This document shows positions 55,757 to 64,000 of a stretch of 64,000 bases of DNA, piece after piece; positions within the stretch are counted from its first letter, which is position 1; every line of letters starts with the position of its first letter. The DNA comes from Pedococcus sp. 5OH_020 (GTDB lineage Bacteria; Actinomycetota; Actinomycetes; Actinomycetales; Dermatophilaceae), in assembly GCF_027812955.1 (NCBI RefSeq), contig NZ_JAPYZV010000004.1, positions 186,001 to 250,000 on the forward strand, read 5' to 3'. The position numbers and the translations under genes were made by a program. The notes beneath the pieces are model-generated. The model had not been told where the DNA came from. It saw only the letters and a program-made list of their open reading frames with translations, and did not search any database.

Positions 55757-57205
55757 ATGCTGATGCGCAGAATCGAGGTCCGTCGGCCGGTTGCCGACAA
55801 GGCCGTCGAACAGAGCGCCGCCTTGGCGGCGCGGTTCGCGGCTGTCCGCGCCGAGCTCGACGTGCCGACGCAGTTCCCCGAGGCGGCGCAGGCGGAGGCG
55901 GAGCAGGCCGCCGGCTCGCCGACCGACGCGCCGCAGCGGGACGAGACGGCGGTGCCCTTCCTGACCATCGACCCCCCTGGGTCCCAGGACCTCGACCAGG
56001 CCCTGCACATCGAGCGGCACGGGCAGGGCTACCGCGTCCGGTATGCGATCGCCGACGTGCCTGCCTTCGTGAGGCCGGGTGGTGCCCTCGACGGCGAGAC
56101 CCGCAGGCGAGGGCAGACGATCTACGCGCCGGACGAGCGCATCCCGCTGCACCCGCCGGTGCTTTCCGAAGGTGCTGCCAGCCTGCTGCCAGGGCAGGTG
56201 CGTCCGGCCTTCGTCTGGGACATCGTGCTCGACGGGGATGGTGAGGACACCGACGTCAGCCTCTACCGCGCGCTCGTCCGCTCCACGGACCGGCTCGACT
56301 ACGACGGTGTGCAGCAGGCGGTGGACAGCGGCTCGGCGGACGAGCGGCTCGTCCTGCTCAAGGAGGTCGGGCTGGCTCGGATCGCGTACGAGCGGCGTCG
56401 AGGGGGAGCCAGCCTGCCCATGCCCGAGCAGGAGGTCAGCGAGGACGACAACGGCCACTACCGGTTGCACTTCCGTCCGCCGCTTCCGGCGGAGGACTGG
56501 AACGCGCAGCTGTCGCTGATGGCCGGTATGGCCGCCGGAGCCATGATGATGAAGGCCAGGATCGGGGTCCTACGGACCATGCCCGCGCCTGACGAGAACG
56601 CCCTCGGCCGGTTCCGCCACGCATGTCGCGCCTTGGGCGTGCAGTGGCCGGACGAGATCTCGTACGGGGAGTTCCTTCGCACCCTGGACCGCACGAACCC
56701 CAAGCACCTGGCCCTCATCCACGAGGCCACATCGCTGTTCCGCGGGGCGGGGTACACGCCATTCGACGGCGAGCTGCCGGAGCAGACCGAGCACGCCGCA
56801 GTGGCAGCGCCCTACGCGCACGTCACGGCCCCCTTGCGCCGGCTCGTCGACCGATTCGGACTGGCGCTGTGCGAGGCGGTGTCCACCGGCACCCCGGTGC
56901 CCGGCTGGGTCCGGGAGGCGCTCCCCTCGCTGCCCGAGATCATGGCCGCGTCGGACAAGGTCGCCGGCGGGGTCGAGCGCGGCTGCGCGGACGCCGTCGA
57001 GGCCGCAGCGCTCGAAGACCGCGTCGGCGAGGTCTTCGACGCCATGGTCGTGGACAAGCGGGAGAACGGCAGGGCCTTGGTACAGCTGCAGGATCCCGCG
57101 GTGCTGGCCAACGCGGAGGGGGAGAGCGAGCTCGGCACGTCCGTGCGCGTCGAGCTCGTCGAGGCGACCGTCTCGACGGGGACGGTGCGGTTCCGGGTCG
57201 TATGA
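55757..57205 (+). CDS. RNB-domain ribonuclease
   Basis: 482 residues of the RNase II/R catalytic (RNB) fold: the metal-binding Asp cluster in DPPGSQDLDQALHIERHG near residues 76-90, then YAIADVPAFVRPGGALD and the C-terminal YAHVTAPLRRLVDRFG. Cold-shock and S1 domains are absent, as in the small actinobacterial RNB proteins; a 3'-5' exoribonuclease role is likely. ATG at 55757 or 55763. The gene ends with a possible coupled ATGA. Confidence 0.92.
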   Translation: MLMRRIEVRRPVADKAVEQSAALAARFAAVRAELDVPTQFPEAAQAEAEQAAGSPTDAPQRDETAVPFLTIDPPGSQDLDQALHIERHGQGYRVRYAIADVPAFVRPGGALDGETRRRGQTIYAPDERIPLHPPVLSEGAASLLPGQVRPAFVWDIVLDGDGEDTDVSLYRALVRSTDRLDYDGVQQAVDSGSADERLVLLKEVGLARIAYERRRGGASLPMPEQEVSEDDNGHYRLHFRPPLPAEDWNAQLSLMAGMAAGAMMMKARIGVLRTMPAPDENALGRFRHACRALGVQWPDEISYGEFLRTLDRTNPKHLALIHEATSLFRGAGYTPFDGELPEQTEHAAVAAPYAHVTAPLRRLVDRFGLALCEAVSTGTPVPGWVREALPSLPEIMAASDKVAGGVERGCADAVEAAALEDRVGEVFDAMVVDKRENGRALVQLQDPAVLANAEGESELGTSVRVELVEATVSTGTVRFRVV

Positions 57206-57306
57206 CGGCCGCCCTTCCAGGCCGCATGAACGGCGCCATTCCGCGCCGCATGACGGACGCCATGATGGGTCGCCGGTCACGCTGCCCTATCCTTGTGAGC
57301 GGATGA
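57202..57306 (+). CDS. Possible coupled microprotein with an 8-residue repeat (34 residues)
   Basis: ATG at 57202 overlaps the RNB stop (ATGA). Translation gives MTAALPGR, MNGAIPRR and MTDAMMGR in succession, three versions of an eight-residue unit, then RSRCPILVSG. The underlying 24-bp DNA repeat extends across the rnpB promoter and the ORF ends five bases inside rnpB. It may be only an intergenic repeat with accidental frame. Confidence 0.3.
   Translation: MTAALPGRMNGAIPRRMTDAMMGRRSRCPILVSG
57288..57293 (+). promoter_or_regulatory. Probable -10 element of rnpB
   Basis: TATCCT lies 7 bases before the first base of the P1 helix of rnpB, as expected for a promoter whose transcript starts at 57301. 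No clear -35 is visible. Confidence 0.55.
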
Positions 57307-57700
57307 GTCGGTCAGGCGGTCGCGTCAGTGGGAAACCACTGCCGAGGAACGTCCGGGCTCCACAGGGCAAGGTGGTGGCTAACGGCCACCCGGGGCGACC
57401 CGCGGGACAGTGCCACAGAGAACAGACCGCCACGACGAACCACCCGGCTCAGGCCGGGCAGGCGCCGCGGTAAGGGTGAAACGGTGGTGTAAGAGACCAC
57501 CAGCGGCCTGGGTGACCAGGTCGGCTCGGTAAACCCCACCTGGAGCAAGCTCAGACAGTGCACGTCCGAGGGCGGCCCGCCCGAGTGCACGGGTAGAGCG
57601 CTGGAGGCAGTCGGCAACGGCTGTCCTAGATGGATGACCGTCACCGCGGCGCCGGCAACGGCGCCGCGGGACAGAACCCGGCGTATCGACCGACTCATCC
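57301..57700 (+). ncRNA. rnpB: RNase P RNA (type A)
   Basis: P1 helix is perfect over 13 bp: GGATGAGTCGGTC at 57301-57313 with GACCGACTCATCC at 57688-57700. Universally conserved elements are present: GAGGAACGTCCGGGCTCC near 57343-57361, ACAGAGAACAGACCGCC-type core near 57413, GGTAAGGGTGAAACGGTG near 57469, and the 3' ACAGAACCCGGCGTA near 57671. It is the catalytic RNA that matures tRNA 5' ends. About 400 nt, the typical actinobacterial length. Confidence 0.97.
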
Positions 57701-57819
57701 ACTTCTGCGCCCTTTGACCTGCGGGTTTCTCTCTCCGGATGGTCGACAGTCCGCAAATAGTCCCTGGCCGGCCAGGCCAGTCAACCTCCAATCAGGTAGC
57801 TGCCCTCTCCGAGCAAGAG

Positions 57820-58266
57820 CCCGCCGCGAACGGGCCGATGACCGATGCGTCCGACTCCTCGATGCCGAAAACGGCCTCGTCGGACAACTGACGACGATTA
57901 GGAAGTCGCAACGGCAGGCGCTCGAAATGGCCCGCGGTGTCTCGGTCGACGTGGCATTACCGGTCGAATCCGCGGGAGCGGGTCACCGAACCGGTACGGC
58001 AGAGAGATCGGGCGCACGCATCGCGGAGCAGCCGGGCCGATCGTGTCGTGGTCGCGGAGAGGATCACGGCGGGCTGGGCGGACGAGGTTTCGGTGGATTA
58101 CTCGTTCGCGTCGGCGTGGGACCAGGGCCTGGTGCTCGCCTCACGCCGCTCGTGGTGGCGGATCGCGCACGGCATCGAGGACCAGTCCGTCCGCCCGGTC
58201 GCGCCCACCCGGCGCAGCAACAGGGCCCCGGCGCCGGCTCGTACCCAGCTCCCGACTGCGCGCGCT
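57820..58266 (+). pseudogene. IS3-type transposase remnant
   Basis: RQALEMARGVS in one frame and, after a one-base shift, SRSTWHYRSNPRERVTEP, ERITAGWADEVSVDYSFASA and LASRRSWWRIAHGIEDQS in the next. These resemble the region before the DDE core of IS3-family OrfB proteins. The catalytic core is absent: sequence stops where the TIG protein gene ends. Upstream 57701-57819 shows nothing recognisable. Confidence 0.5.
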
Positions 58267-59982
58267 CTACGACTTGGTGGCGTTCCAGGCCTGGTCGTTG
58301 CTGGTGCAGTCCCGGGCCGGTGTGTCGGTGTAGGAGATGGACTCCCGTAGCGTGCCAGCCAGCCGTGGTAGCCCGGAGGGACTCAGGCCGTGGACGTTTC
58401 CGTTGAAGCGGTAGGTGAACGTTGCGGGGTGGCCGGCGAAGACGCCGCTTTGGGTGGTGGTCGAGGCAAACGACCCGTCGGCGTTCAGAGCGATCGAGGC
58501 GATCTGTATCTTGTCGAAGGCGGCGGCGCCGTCGGGGACACAGGCCAGATCCACGGTCGGCACCGAGACGTCCTGCAGTGCCGTACCGGGAGCCGAGACG
58601 AAGAACGTCAACGGACGTGACTGGGTGTCGGCCCCGGTGTAGCTGCCCGATGGTGGGGCGGTGGTGGGCTGCGCCGGCTGGGTGTCGCGGGTGGCGTTCC
58701 AGGCCTGGTCGTTGCTGGTGCAGTCCCGGGCTGGTGTGTCGGTGTAGGAGATCGACTCCCGTAGCGTGCCAGCCAGTTTCTGTGCTCCACCGGTCGTCGC
58801 GCCGGCCAGGTGACCGTTGAAGACGTAGGTGAACGTTGCGGGGTGGCCGGCGAAGACGCCGCTTTGGGTGGTGGTCGAGGCAAACGACCCGTCGGCGTTC
58901 AGAGCGATCGAGGCGATCTGTATCTTGTCGAAGGCGGCGGCGCCGTCGGGGACACAGGCCAGATCCACGGTCGGCACCGAGACGTCCTGCAGCGCCGTAC
59001 CGGGAGCCGAGACGAAGAACGTCAACGGACGCGACTGACCATCGGACCCGGTGTAGCTGCCAGGCGGTGCCGTTGCTGGTGGGGCCAGGTAGGTGAAGAC
59101 GTCGGCGGTCGCCGCGCTCGAGGTGCCGTAGGCGCCGGAAACCCGCCCATGAACGGCACCCAGGGCGTGGGCGGGGGCAGTAACGAGCAGCTTGGTGGTC
59201 GACAGCACCGACACCGCGGTCCCCGCACTCGTGCCGAACCGAACCGCGGTGACCCGCCTGAAGCCGGTGCCTGTGACCGTCACCCGGGTGCCGCCGCCCG
59301 TCGGTCCAGACGTAGGAGCCACGGCCGTGACGCGTGGCGGTGTGAAGAAGGTGAAGACGTCTGCCGCGACCGCCGGTGACGTGCCGTAAGCCCCGGAAAC
59401 CCGCACATGAACGGCAGCCAGGGTGTGGGCGGGGGCAGTAACCAGCAGCTTGGTGGTCGACAGCACCGACACCGCGGTCCCCGCACTCGTGCCGAACCGA
59501 ACCGCGGTGACCCGCCTGAAGCCGGTGCCTGTGACCGTCACCCGGGTGCCGCCGCCCGTCGGCCCAGACATAGGAGCCACGGCAGCGACGCGTGGAGGTG
59601 CGAAGAACGTAAAGCGATCAGCAGTGACCAGTGCTGAGCGGCCAGCTGTGGTCAGGACCCGAACGTCAATCCTCCCGACCGCATGTCGGGGACTGGTTAC
59701 CTGAAGCTTGGTGGACGACAGTACCCGCACCAACGTGCCAGCCACCGTCCCGAACTGCACGCCCCGAACATGCGAGAACGCGCGGCCGGTGACAGTCACA
59801 CGGGTCCCGCCGTTCGTGGAACCAGACGTCGGGGAGACGGCGGTCACCACCGGCCGGGTCGCCGCCGCGGCGGGGACCGCCCCGCCCTCCACGCCGACCA
59901 GCCCCACCAGACAAGCGAGGGCCGCAACGATGGCGCGACGCATCAGATGTGACCGCACGGAGGACCCCTGGGAAGCGTGCAT
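58267..59982 (-). CDS. Secreted IPT/TIG repeat protein with duplicated C-terminal module
   Basis: 571 residues. A signal peptide (RRAIVAALACLVGLVG to AAAA) is followed by three IPT/TIG domains of 86 residues each (VVTAVSPTSGSTNGGTRVTV and copies), then two near-identical modules of about 124 residues, each beginning GSYTG and ending CTSNDQAWNAT. Two cysteines per module may form a disulfide (LACVPDG and ARDCTSN). ATG at 59982 follows TGGAGA. Probably an extracellular or surface-attached protein; ligand unknown. It sits between two transposase sequences. Confidence 0.85.
   Translation of the reverse strand: MHASQGSSVRSHLMRRAIVAALACLVGLVGVEGGAVPAAAATRPVVTAVSPTSGSTNGGTRVTVTGRAFSHVRGVQFGTVAGTLVRVLSSTKLQVTSPRHAVGRIDVRVLTTAGRSALVTADRFTFFAPPRVAAVAPMSGPTGGGTRVTVTGTGFRRVTAVRFGTSAGTAVSVLSTTKLLVTAPAHTLAAVHVRVSGAYGTSPAVAADVFTFFTPPRVTAVAPTSGPTGGGTRVTVTGTGFRRVTAVRFGTSAGTAVSVLSTTKLLVTAPAHALGAVHGRVSGAYGTSSAATADVFTYLAPPATAPPGSYTGSDGQSRPLTFFVSAPGTALQDVSVPTVDLACVPDGAAAFDKIQIASIALNADGSFASTTTQSGVFAGHPATFTYVFNGHLAGATTGGAQKLAGTLRESISYTDTPARDCTSNDQAWNATRDTQPAQPTTAPPSGSYTGADTQSRPLTFFVSAPGTALQDVSVPTVDLACVPDGAAAFDKIQIASIALNADGSFASTTTQSGVFAGHPATFTYRFNGNVHGLSPSGLPRLAGTLRESISYTDTPARDCTSNDQAWNATKS
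58277..59061. repeat. 371-bp direct repeat within the TIG protein gene
   Basis: 58277-58647 and 58691-59061 are copies at a fixed offset of 414 bp, exactly 138 codons. Long stretches (for instance about 58415-58575 against 58829-58989) are identical. A second repeat of 258-bp period underlies TIG domains 2 and 3. Confidence 0.9.
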
Positions 59983-60066
59983 CGCGAATCTCCATCATCC
60001 GTCGCGAGTCACAGTCGGAAGCAGCTGTGCCAGCTTCCGAATGTCCTCCGTGTCGACGCTCCGGTG

Positions 60067-61374
60067 GGTTCTAGTCAACGTCGCAACACTGGCTGGTTCT
60101 GGGAGGCTAGCAGCGCGGCGAAGAGGTCGGCTGGCGCGCGGTTGTTGAGGACGAGTCTGGGTCGCCTGTTGAGCTCGTTCTCGACCTCCAGCAGGTGCTT
60201 CGCCGAGTGCGTGCTCAGGTTGGTTCCTTTCGGGAAGTAGTCGCGCAGCAGGCCGTTCATGTTCTCGTTGGAGCCGCGCTGCCAGGGCGAGTGGGAGTCA
60301 CAGAAGTAGACCGGTGCCCCCAGAGTTTTGGCGATGGTGAGGTGACGGGCCATCTCCGTGCCCTGGTCCCAGGTGATCGATCGCAGGAGGTGAGCCGGTA
60401 GGTCGCCCATGCGGTGCTTCAACGCTTCGTGGAGGGTGTCGCCGTCGCGTCGGGGAAGGTGTAGCAGCCGTACCAGGCGGGTCTTGCGTTCGACGAGGGT
60501 GCCGATCGCCGACCGCTGGTCCTTGCCGATGATGAGGTCGCCCTCCCAGTGTCCGGCCTGCGAACGGTCCTGGGGCAGGAACGGGCGCTGATGGATCGAC
60601 AGCATCGGCTGCTCGAACCGCGGCCGGCGCCGCTCGACCCGTTGATGGGCACGCCGGTGATCGCGGCCGGTGCGCAAGGGCGAACGGTGGTGCGGGGCCA
60701 GCCGTGATGGCCGGAACAGCACCGATCCGGGCTGATAGACGGCCTGGTAGATGCTCTCGTGGCAAAGGCGCATTGAGCGGTCCTGCGCAAACCGGCCCTT
60801 GAGGTGCCGGCTGATCTGGTTCGGGCTCCACCGCTGCGCCAGCAGGTGCGCGACGAGATCTCGCAGCTCGTGGTTGGTCTCGAGGCGGCGCCGGTGATGG
60901 CGGGCACGACGGGCGGTCGCCTTCCGGTGGGCCTGGAACGGGCGGTAGCCGCCGCGGCCGGTGGCGTTGCGGCGCAGTTCGCGCGAGACCGTCGAGGGCG
61001 CCCTACCGAGCCGGTGGGCGATCTGACGGATGCTCAGCCCGGCACGGCGCAGGTCGGCGATCTCGATCCGCTCGTCCTCGGACAGGAACCGGGCGCTGAC
61101 CTGGCGAACCGCGAGGCGGTCCAGCGGGGGCACGAACCCGACCAGAACACCGTTGCGGTAGGTCTTGTACCCGCGAGCCCAGTTGTTGCCCGCGCTGCGC
61201 GACGCGCCGACCTCTCGAGCAGCCGCGCGGATGCTGAACCCCCGCGCCCGCAGCTCCATGAACCGCTGCCGCTTGGCCGACTGTGGGCGCCGCCCCGGCC
61301 CCTTCTTCACACGACGCGTAGATGTCAACACGACCTCCAAGAATGTCGGAAGTGTTGCGACCGTCGCTGGAAAC
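60067..61374. mobile_element. IS30-family insertion sequence
   Basis: A complete IS30-type transposase gene is bounded by imperfect 24-bp inverted repeats: 60067-60090 and 61351-61374, sharing GTCGCAACACT plus seven of the 13 outer bases. The left repeat overlaps the end of the transposase gene. The exact outer ends and a target duplication could not be fixed by eye. Confidence 0.75.
60075..61328 (-). CDS. IS30-family transposase
   Basis: About 417 residues with an N-terminal helix-turn-helix region (FSIRAAAREVGASRSAGNNW and SIRQIAHRLGRAPSTVSREL) and a DDE catalytic domain: Asp in GHWEGDLIIGKDQRSAIGTL, Asp in ITWDQGTEMARH, and Glu in DSHSPWQRGSNENMNGLLRD. The gene looks intact. TTG at 61328 is preferred because GGAGG precedes it by five bases; GTG at 61331 and TTG at 61340 are alternatives. 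Confidence 0.9.
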   Translation of the reverse strand: MTSTRRVKKGPGRRPQSAKRQRFMELRARGFSIRAAAREVGASRSAGNNWARGYKTYRNGVLVGFVPPLDRLAVRQVSARFLSEDERIEIADLRRAGLSIRQIAHRLGRAPSTVSRELRRNATGRGGYRPFQAHRKATARRARHHRRRLETNHELRDLVAHLLAQRWSPNQISRHLKGRFAQDRSMRLCHESIYQAVYQPGSVLFRPSRLAPHHRSPLRTGRDHRRAHQRVERRRPRFEQPMLSIHQRPFLPQDRSQAGHWEGDLIIGKDQRSAIGTLVERKTRLVRLLHLPRRDGDTLHEALKHRMGDLPAHLLRSITWDQGTEMARHLTIAKTLGAPVYFCDSHSPWQRGSNENMNGLLRDYFPKGTNLSTHSAKHLLEVENELNRRPRLVLNNRAPADLFAALLASQNQPVLRR

Positions 61375-61904
61375 CGCCCCAGCGCAACCGGCCTAGTTTT
61401 CAGCGAGCGTCAACACCTCCGTCCGTCTGACACCCCACACCGATCATTTGAGTAGGGCGAGTCATCCATTCGGGGTGCTGTTTCCTCCGGGGCGGCCGCC
61501 TCTCCCTCGATGGCGTCCTCTGGATCCAACCGGTGCGACGGTTCTCCGCCATTTGATGTGGGACACGCGGCTTGGCAAAAGTGTGCAACCGTCTGTGCCC
61601 GGTCCGGGCAGCGACCCATGTGGAACGGTTCGCCAGCTGCATCGCCGCACTCAGTGGGACGAAGTTGGACACGTACTCTGAACTCAAGGTTGGGCTGGCC
61701 ATGTCCTCTCAGGAACCGGGCCGGGACCTACACCACCAAGAGGACTTGACCCCGGAGTCCCGACCGCGCGTCACGGCGCTCGGAGACGCGCTGAACGCCG
61801 TCACACGTCTACCACGACCCGACCCAGCACTATGACCACCACTGCAGGCAGCTCGCGTTCGCGGTTCGGCGTCGCCCCAGGGCCTGCTCGACCGGACGAT
61901 CTTG
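61375..61904. other. Intergenic region, no confident gene
   Basis: About 530 bp between the insertion sequence and the lipase gene. One plus-strand frame (61572-61835) is open for 87 codons but has no RBS or recognisable motif. Composition is less G+C-rich than the core chromosome. No RNA gene or clear operator is seen. Confidence 0.55.
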
Positions 61905-62696
61905 TCAGGCAGCCTCACGGTGGTCGTCCGGCAGCCTGGCAGCCGCAAGTTCTTCGAGGACGATCTGCAGGCAGTGCTTGTTGTTCGGTAGAGCCAGATG
62001 GCCGCCCCAAGATACCGTGATATTGCGGACGTTCTCCGAATCGGGGAGCCGAGCGTAGTTTGGCGGTACAACCCAGTCCTGTTCGCTGCCCACCGCGATC
62101 CAACGAGTGGCTCCGCCCAGACTATGGTGGATCGCGTCGCGGATGTCGGCGTTGCGTGGCCGGAGTTGGCCGATGATCTTGCCGAGGCCTGGTAAAGCAT
62201 GAGGCGCGAGACAGGCGGTCGGCGTCCCGCGATGCGGGCTACCCAACGTTACGGCGACGTTCACCCAGTCGCGCATCCATGTGTGCGCTAGCGCCCATCG
62301 AAGGACAACTCCGCCGAGGCTGTGAGCCACCACATTCGCGGATGCGCACCCCGTCGCGTCGCGCAGCCAGGCCGCTTCGCGTGCCAGATGCCTACCACAG
62401 GCGGCAATGTCCGCGCCGAAGCACGAATACTCGACCGCATAGATGGTGTAGCCCTCGCCGTGGAGGGATCGCTCCATGTTGCTGAAGCAGGACCTGTTCG
62501 ACGCCAAGCCGTGGACCAGAATGACGGGGCCCGGTAGCGTCCCCAGCCTCAGCTCGCTGGAACCGGCCAACTGCGTCCCATAAGCAGATGCACGCACGAG
62601 CCGGGTCGCAGCCGAGAGGCCACTGGATATCTCCGGTACAAGGGTCGCAGCCGCCCGTAGCCGGCGGCCGGCGGTTCGTCGGGCAGACATCGGCAT
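61905..62696 (-). CDS. Lipase-like alpha/beta hydrolase
   Basis: 263 residues. VILVHGLASNRSCFSNM gives the oxyanion-hole HG motif, VVAHSLGGVVLRWAL the nucleophile serine, and SWGGHLALPNN the likely catalytic His; the Asp may be in VGSEQDWVVP. Overall pattern is that of LipA/EstA-type triacylglycerol lipases and esterases. An uncleaved or weak N-terminal hydrophobic region is seen (LRAAATLVPEISSGLS). ATG at 62696 or 62690. Confidence 0.82.
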   Translation of the reverse strand: MPMSARRTAGRRLRAAATLVPEISSGLSAATRLVRASAYGTQLAGSSELRLGTLPGPVILVHGLASNRSCFSNMERSLHGEGYTIYAVEYSCFGADIAACGRHLAREAAWLRDATGCASANVVAHSLGGVVLRWALAHTWMRDWVNVAVTLGSPHRGTPTACLAPHALPGLGKIIGQLRPRNADIRDAIHHSLGGATRWIAVGSEQDWVVPPNYARLPDSENVRNITVSWGGHLALPNNKHCLQIVLEELAAARLPDDHREAA

Positions 62697-62816
62697 GGTG
62701 CACGGTCTTCCATTCCTTGGCAGGCGGGTCCCGCCGTTCACCCACAAGGAGGGACTGAAAGACACAGCAGATACGTCGCTCACTGGAAGTGGCCGTGGCC
62801 TCACGAGCGTGGATGA

Positions 62817-62838
62817 GGCAACCGGCGCGCCGGTTGCC
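62817..62838. promoter_or_regulatory. Perfect 22-bp palindrome in a divergent promoter region
   Basis: GGCAACCGGCG followed directly by CGCCGGTTGCC is a gapless palindrome. It lies in the 335-bp region between the lipase gene (minus) and the acyl-CoA dehydrogenase gene (plus), where a dimeric repressor could control both. No further feature was seen in that region. Confidence 0.5.
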
Positions 62839-63031
62839 CGCTGCCGCTCTCCGTCTACCCGAGCACTCCTGCGCTCACGTCCACCCTCCGACGGTTGGAC
62901 CTGCCCTGAACGGAGCCAGCCACCCACGCCGTGATCCCCGCAGCGGCGGCCTTCGTGAGGGCAGGCTGCGATGTATTTATCGGGCGTCCGACGGCTCTTC
63001 TTTGCAGGATCTGCCGACCCGAGGGTGAGCG

Positions 63032-64000
63032 ATGAAACTACTGGAGAACGAGCGTGCGGCGCTACACATGTTCCTGCCCGGGCTTGACGAGTTCCTGTGC
63101 GGCGAGACGCTGACGGACCTGGAGAGCGCGCAGAGCAAGGGCATCGCCGCCTTCCGCGGCCATCGCGGCCCAGCGCTGCTCGTGCCGGCCGAACACTCGG
63201 GAAGCGGCGTGAGCGCGCTCGACGCCGTACGGGTGCAGCTCGCGATCGGCTCGCGCTCGCCGTCGCTGGCCGTCGCGACGACGATGCACCACTTCTCCGT
63301 CGCCAGCCTGGTCGCGCTCAGCGAGCTGTCCACCGGCATGGAGTGGATGATCCTCGAGGGTGTCGCCACCAACAACCTGCTGGTCGCCTCTGGCTTCGCC
63401 GAGGGTCGCGCCGGAGGCGCCATCCTGCAACCCACGATGCTGACCACGATGGTGGACGGCGGCGTCCGGGTGACTGGCGTCAAGCGACCGTGTTCGCTCG
63501 CGCGGTCCATGGACCTGCTGACGGCGAGCGTCCAGGTGCCGCGTCTGGACGGCAATGGAACCCAGCTGGCGGTCGCGCTCATCCCGGCTACCAGCGAGGG
63601 CATCGAGGTCACCCCGTTTTGGAGCACCTTCGCCCTCGCCGGCGCCGAGAGCGACCAGGTCAGCCTCACCGACGTCCTTGTGCCGAACGACTTGTTGGTG
63701 CGGACCGAGCTGCAGCCCGGTGAGCGGCTGGACGACGTGCAGACGACAGGGTTCGTCTGGTTCGAGCTGCTGATGATGGCGTCGTACCTCGGCGCCGCCG
63801 CGGCCCTGGTCGAGCGGGTCCTTGACAACGAGCGCGTGCCCGAGGCCGAGCGGGCCCGCATCGTCACCGACCTACTGGGAGCCGTCGCGGCCCTCGAGAA
63901 CATCGCGCGTCAGATCCCGGAGCGGCAGCGTGACCGCAACCTGCTGGCCGAGTCGCTCTTCGTCCGCTACGCCGTCCAGGGCGCGATCGCCCGGATCGTC
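63032..64000 (+). CDS. Acyl-CoA dehydrogenase-like protein (3' end outside window)
   Basis: The frame from ATG 63032 is open to the window end, about 323 residues. PAEHSGSGVSALDAVRVQLA and SRSPSLAVATTMHHFSVASL fit the N-terminal and middle domains of acyl-CoA dehydrogenases, with the beta domain VTPFWSTFALAGAESDQVSL and DVLVPNDLLV. It looks like the family members found in polyketide and siderophore loci rather than a classical beta-oxidation enzyme; the catalytic Glu cannot be located because the end is missing. Confidence 0.8.
   Translation, partial: MKLLENERAALHMFLPGLDEFLCGETLTDLESAQSKGIAAFRGHRGPALLVPAEHSGSGVSALDAVRVQLAIGSRSPSLAVATTMHHFSVASLVALSELSTGMEWMILEGVATNNLLVASGFAEGRAGGAILQPTMLTTMVDGGVRVTGVKRPCSLARSMDLLTASVQVPRLDGNGTQLAVALIPATSEGIEVTPFWSTFALAGAESDQVSLTDVLVPNDLLVRTELQPGERLDDVQTTGFVWFELLMMASYLGAAAALVERVLDNERVPEAERARIVTDLLGAVAALENIARQIPERQRDRNLLAESLFVRYAVQGAIARIV

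Noticed and set aside
61572-61835. 87-codon plus-strand frame
   Set aside because: No ribosome binding site, no motif and composition like the non-coding flanks; mentioned only in the region entry.

Overview
The window is high-GC DNA with dense, often start/stop-overlapping genes, many GTG starts and gene orders typical of Actinomycetota: leuA-recO-uppS-zur, glyS-dusB-dgt-dnaG-tRNA-Asn, fasR-fabD-fabH-acpP-fabF, and NIF3-zinc ribbon-RNase H. The closest fit I can infer is a Micrococcales member, perhaps Intrasporangiaceae-like. That placement comes from gene order and protein style, not from a search.

Left part (1-30.4 kb) is mostly conserved chromosome. It holds the 3' end of asd, an ACC deaminase, leuA behind a leucine-rich leader peptide, recO-uppS, a zinc operon znuA-znuC-znuB-zur with a double Zur box, glyS, a sigma-like protein with a membrane anchor, a DesK/DesR-like two-component pair, and a sulfurtransferase broken by an 8-bp tandem repeat. 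These are followed by dusB, dgt, an iron ABC transporter under a DtxR/IdeR-type box, dnaG, tRNA-Asn and a gluABCD uptake system.

Middle part (30.4-34 kb) is accessory: a membrane microprotein, a family of very small acidic proteins, and a 2.1-kb integrated element. The element sits between two identical 48-bp copies of the tRNA-Met 3' half, with a truncated tyrosine integrase at its tRNA edge and three small unknown genes as cargo.

Right part (34-57.7 kb) returns to core genes: the fatty-acid synthesis operon with its regulator, pyruvate dehydrogenase E1, fdhD, PH-domain membrane proteins, AhpE, tRNA-Val followed 1 nt later by a NIF3 gene, a zinc-ribbon gene that appears to start at CTG, RNase H/phosphatase, rhodanese-metZ, a permease, yaaA, an RNB nuclease and rnpB.

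The last 6 kb (57.7-64 kb) is accessory again: a transposase remnant, a secreted IPT/TIG protein with a duplicated module, an IS30-family element, a lipase-like hydrolase and an acyl-CoA dehydrogenase cut by the window edge.

Most functions are core metabolism (branched-chain amino acid and lipid synthesis, metal uptake, replication and RNA maturation). The new or unusual material is concentrated in the tRNA-Met element, its small-protein neighbours, and several start-site and regulatory oddities.
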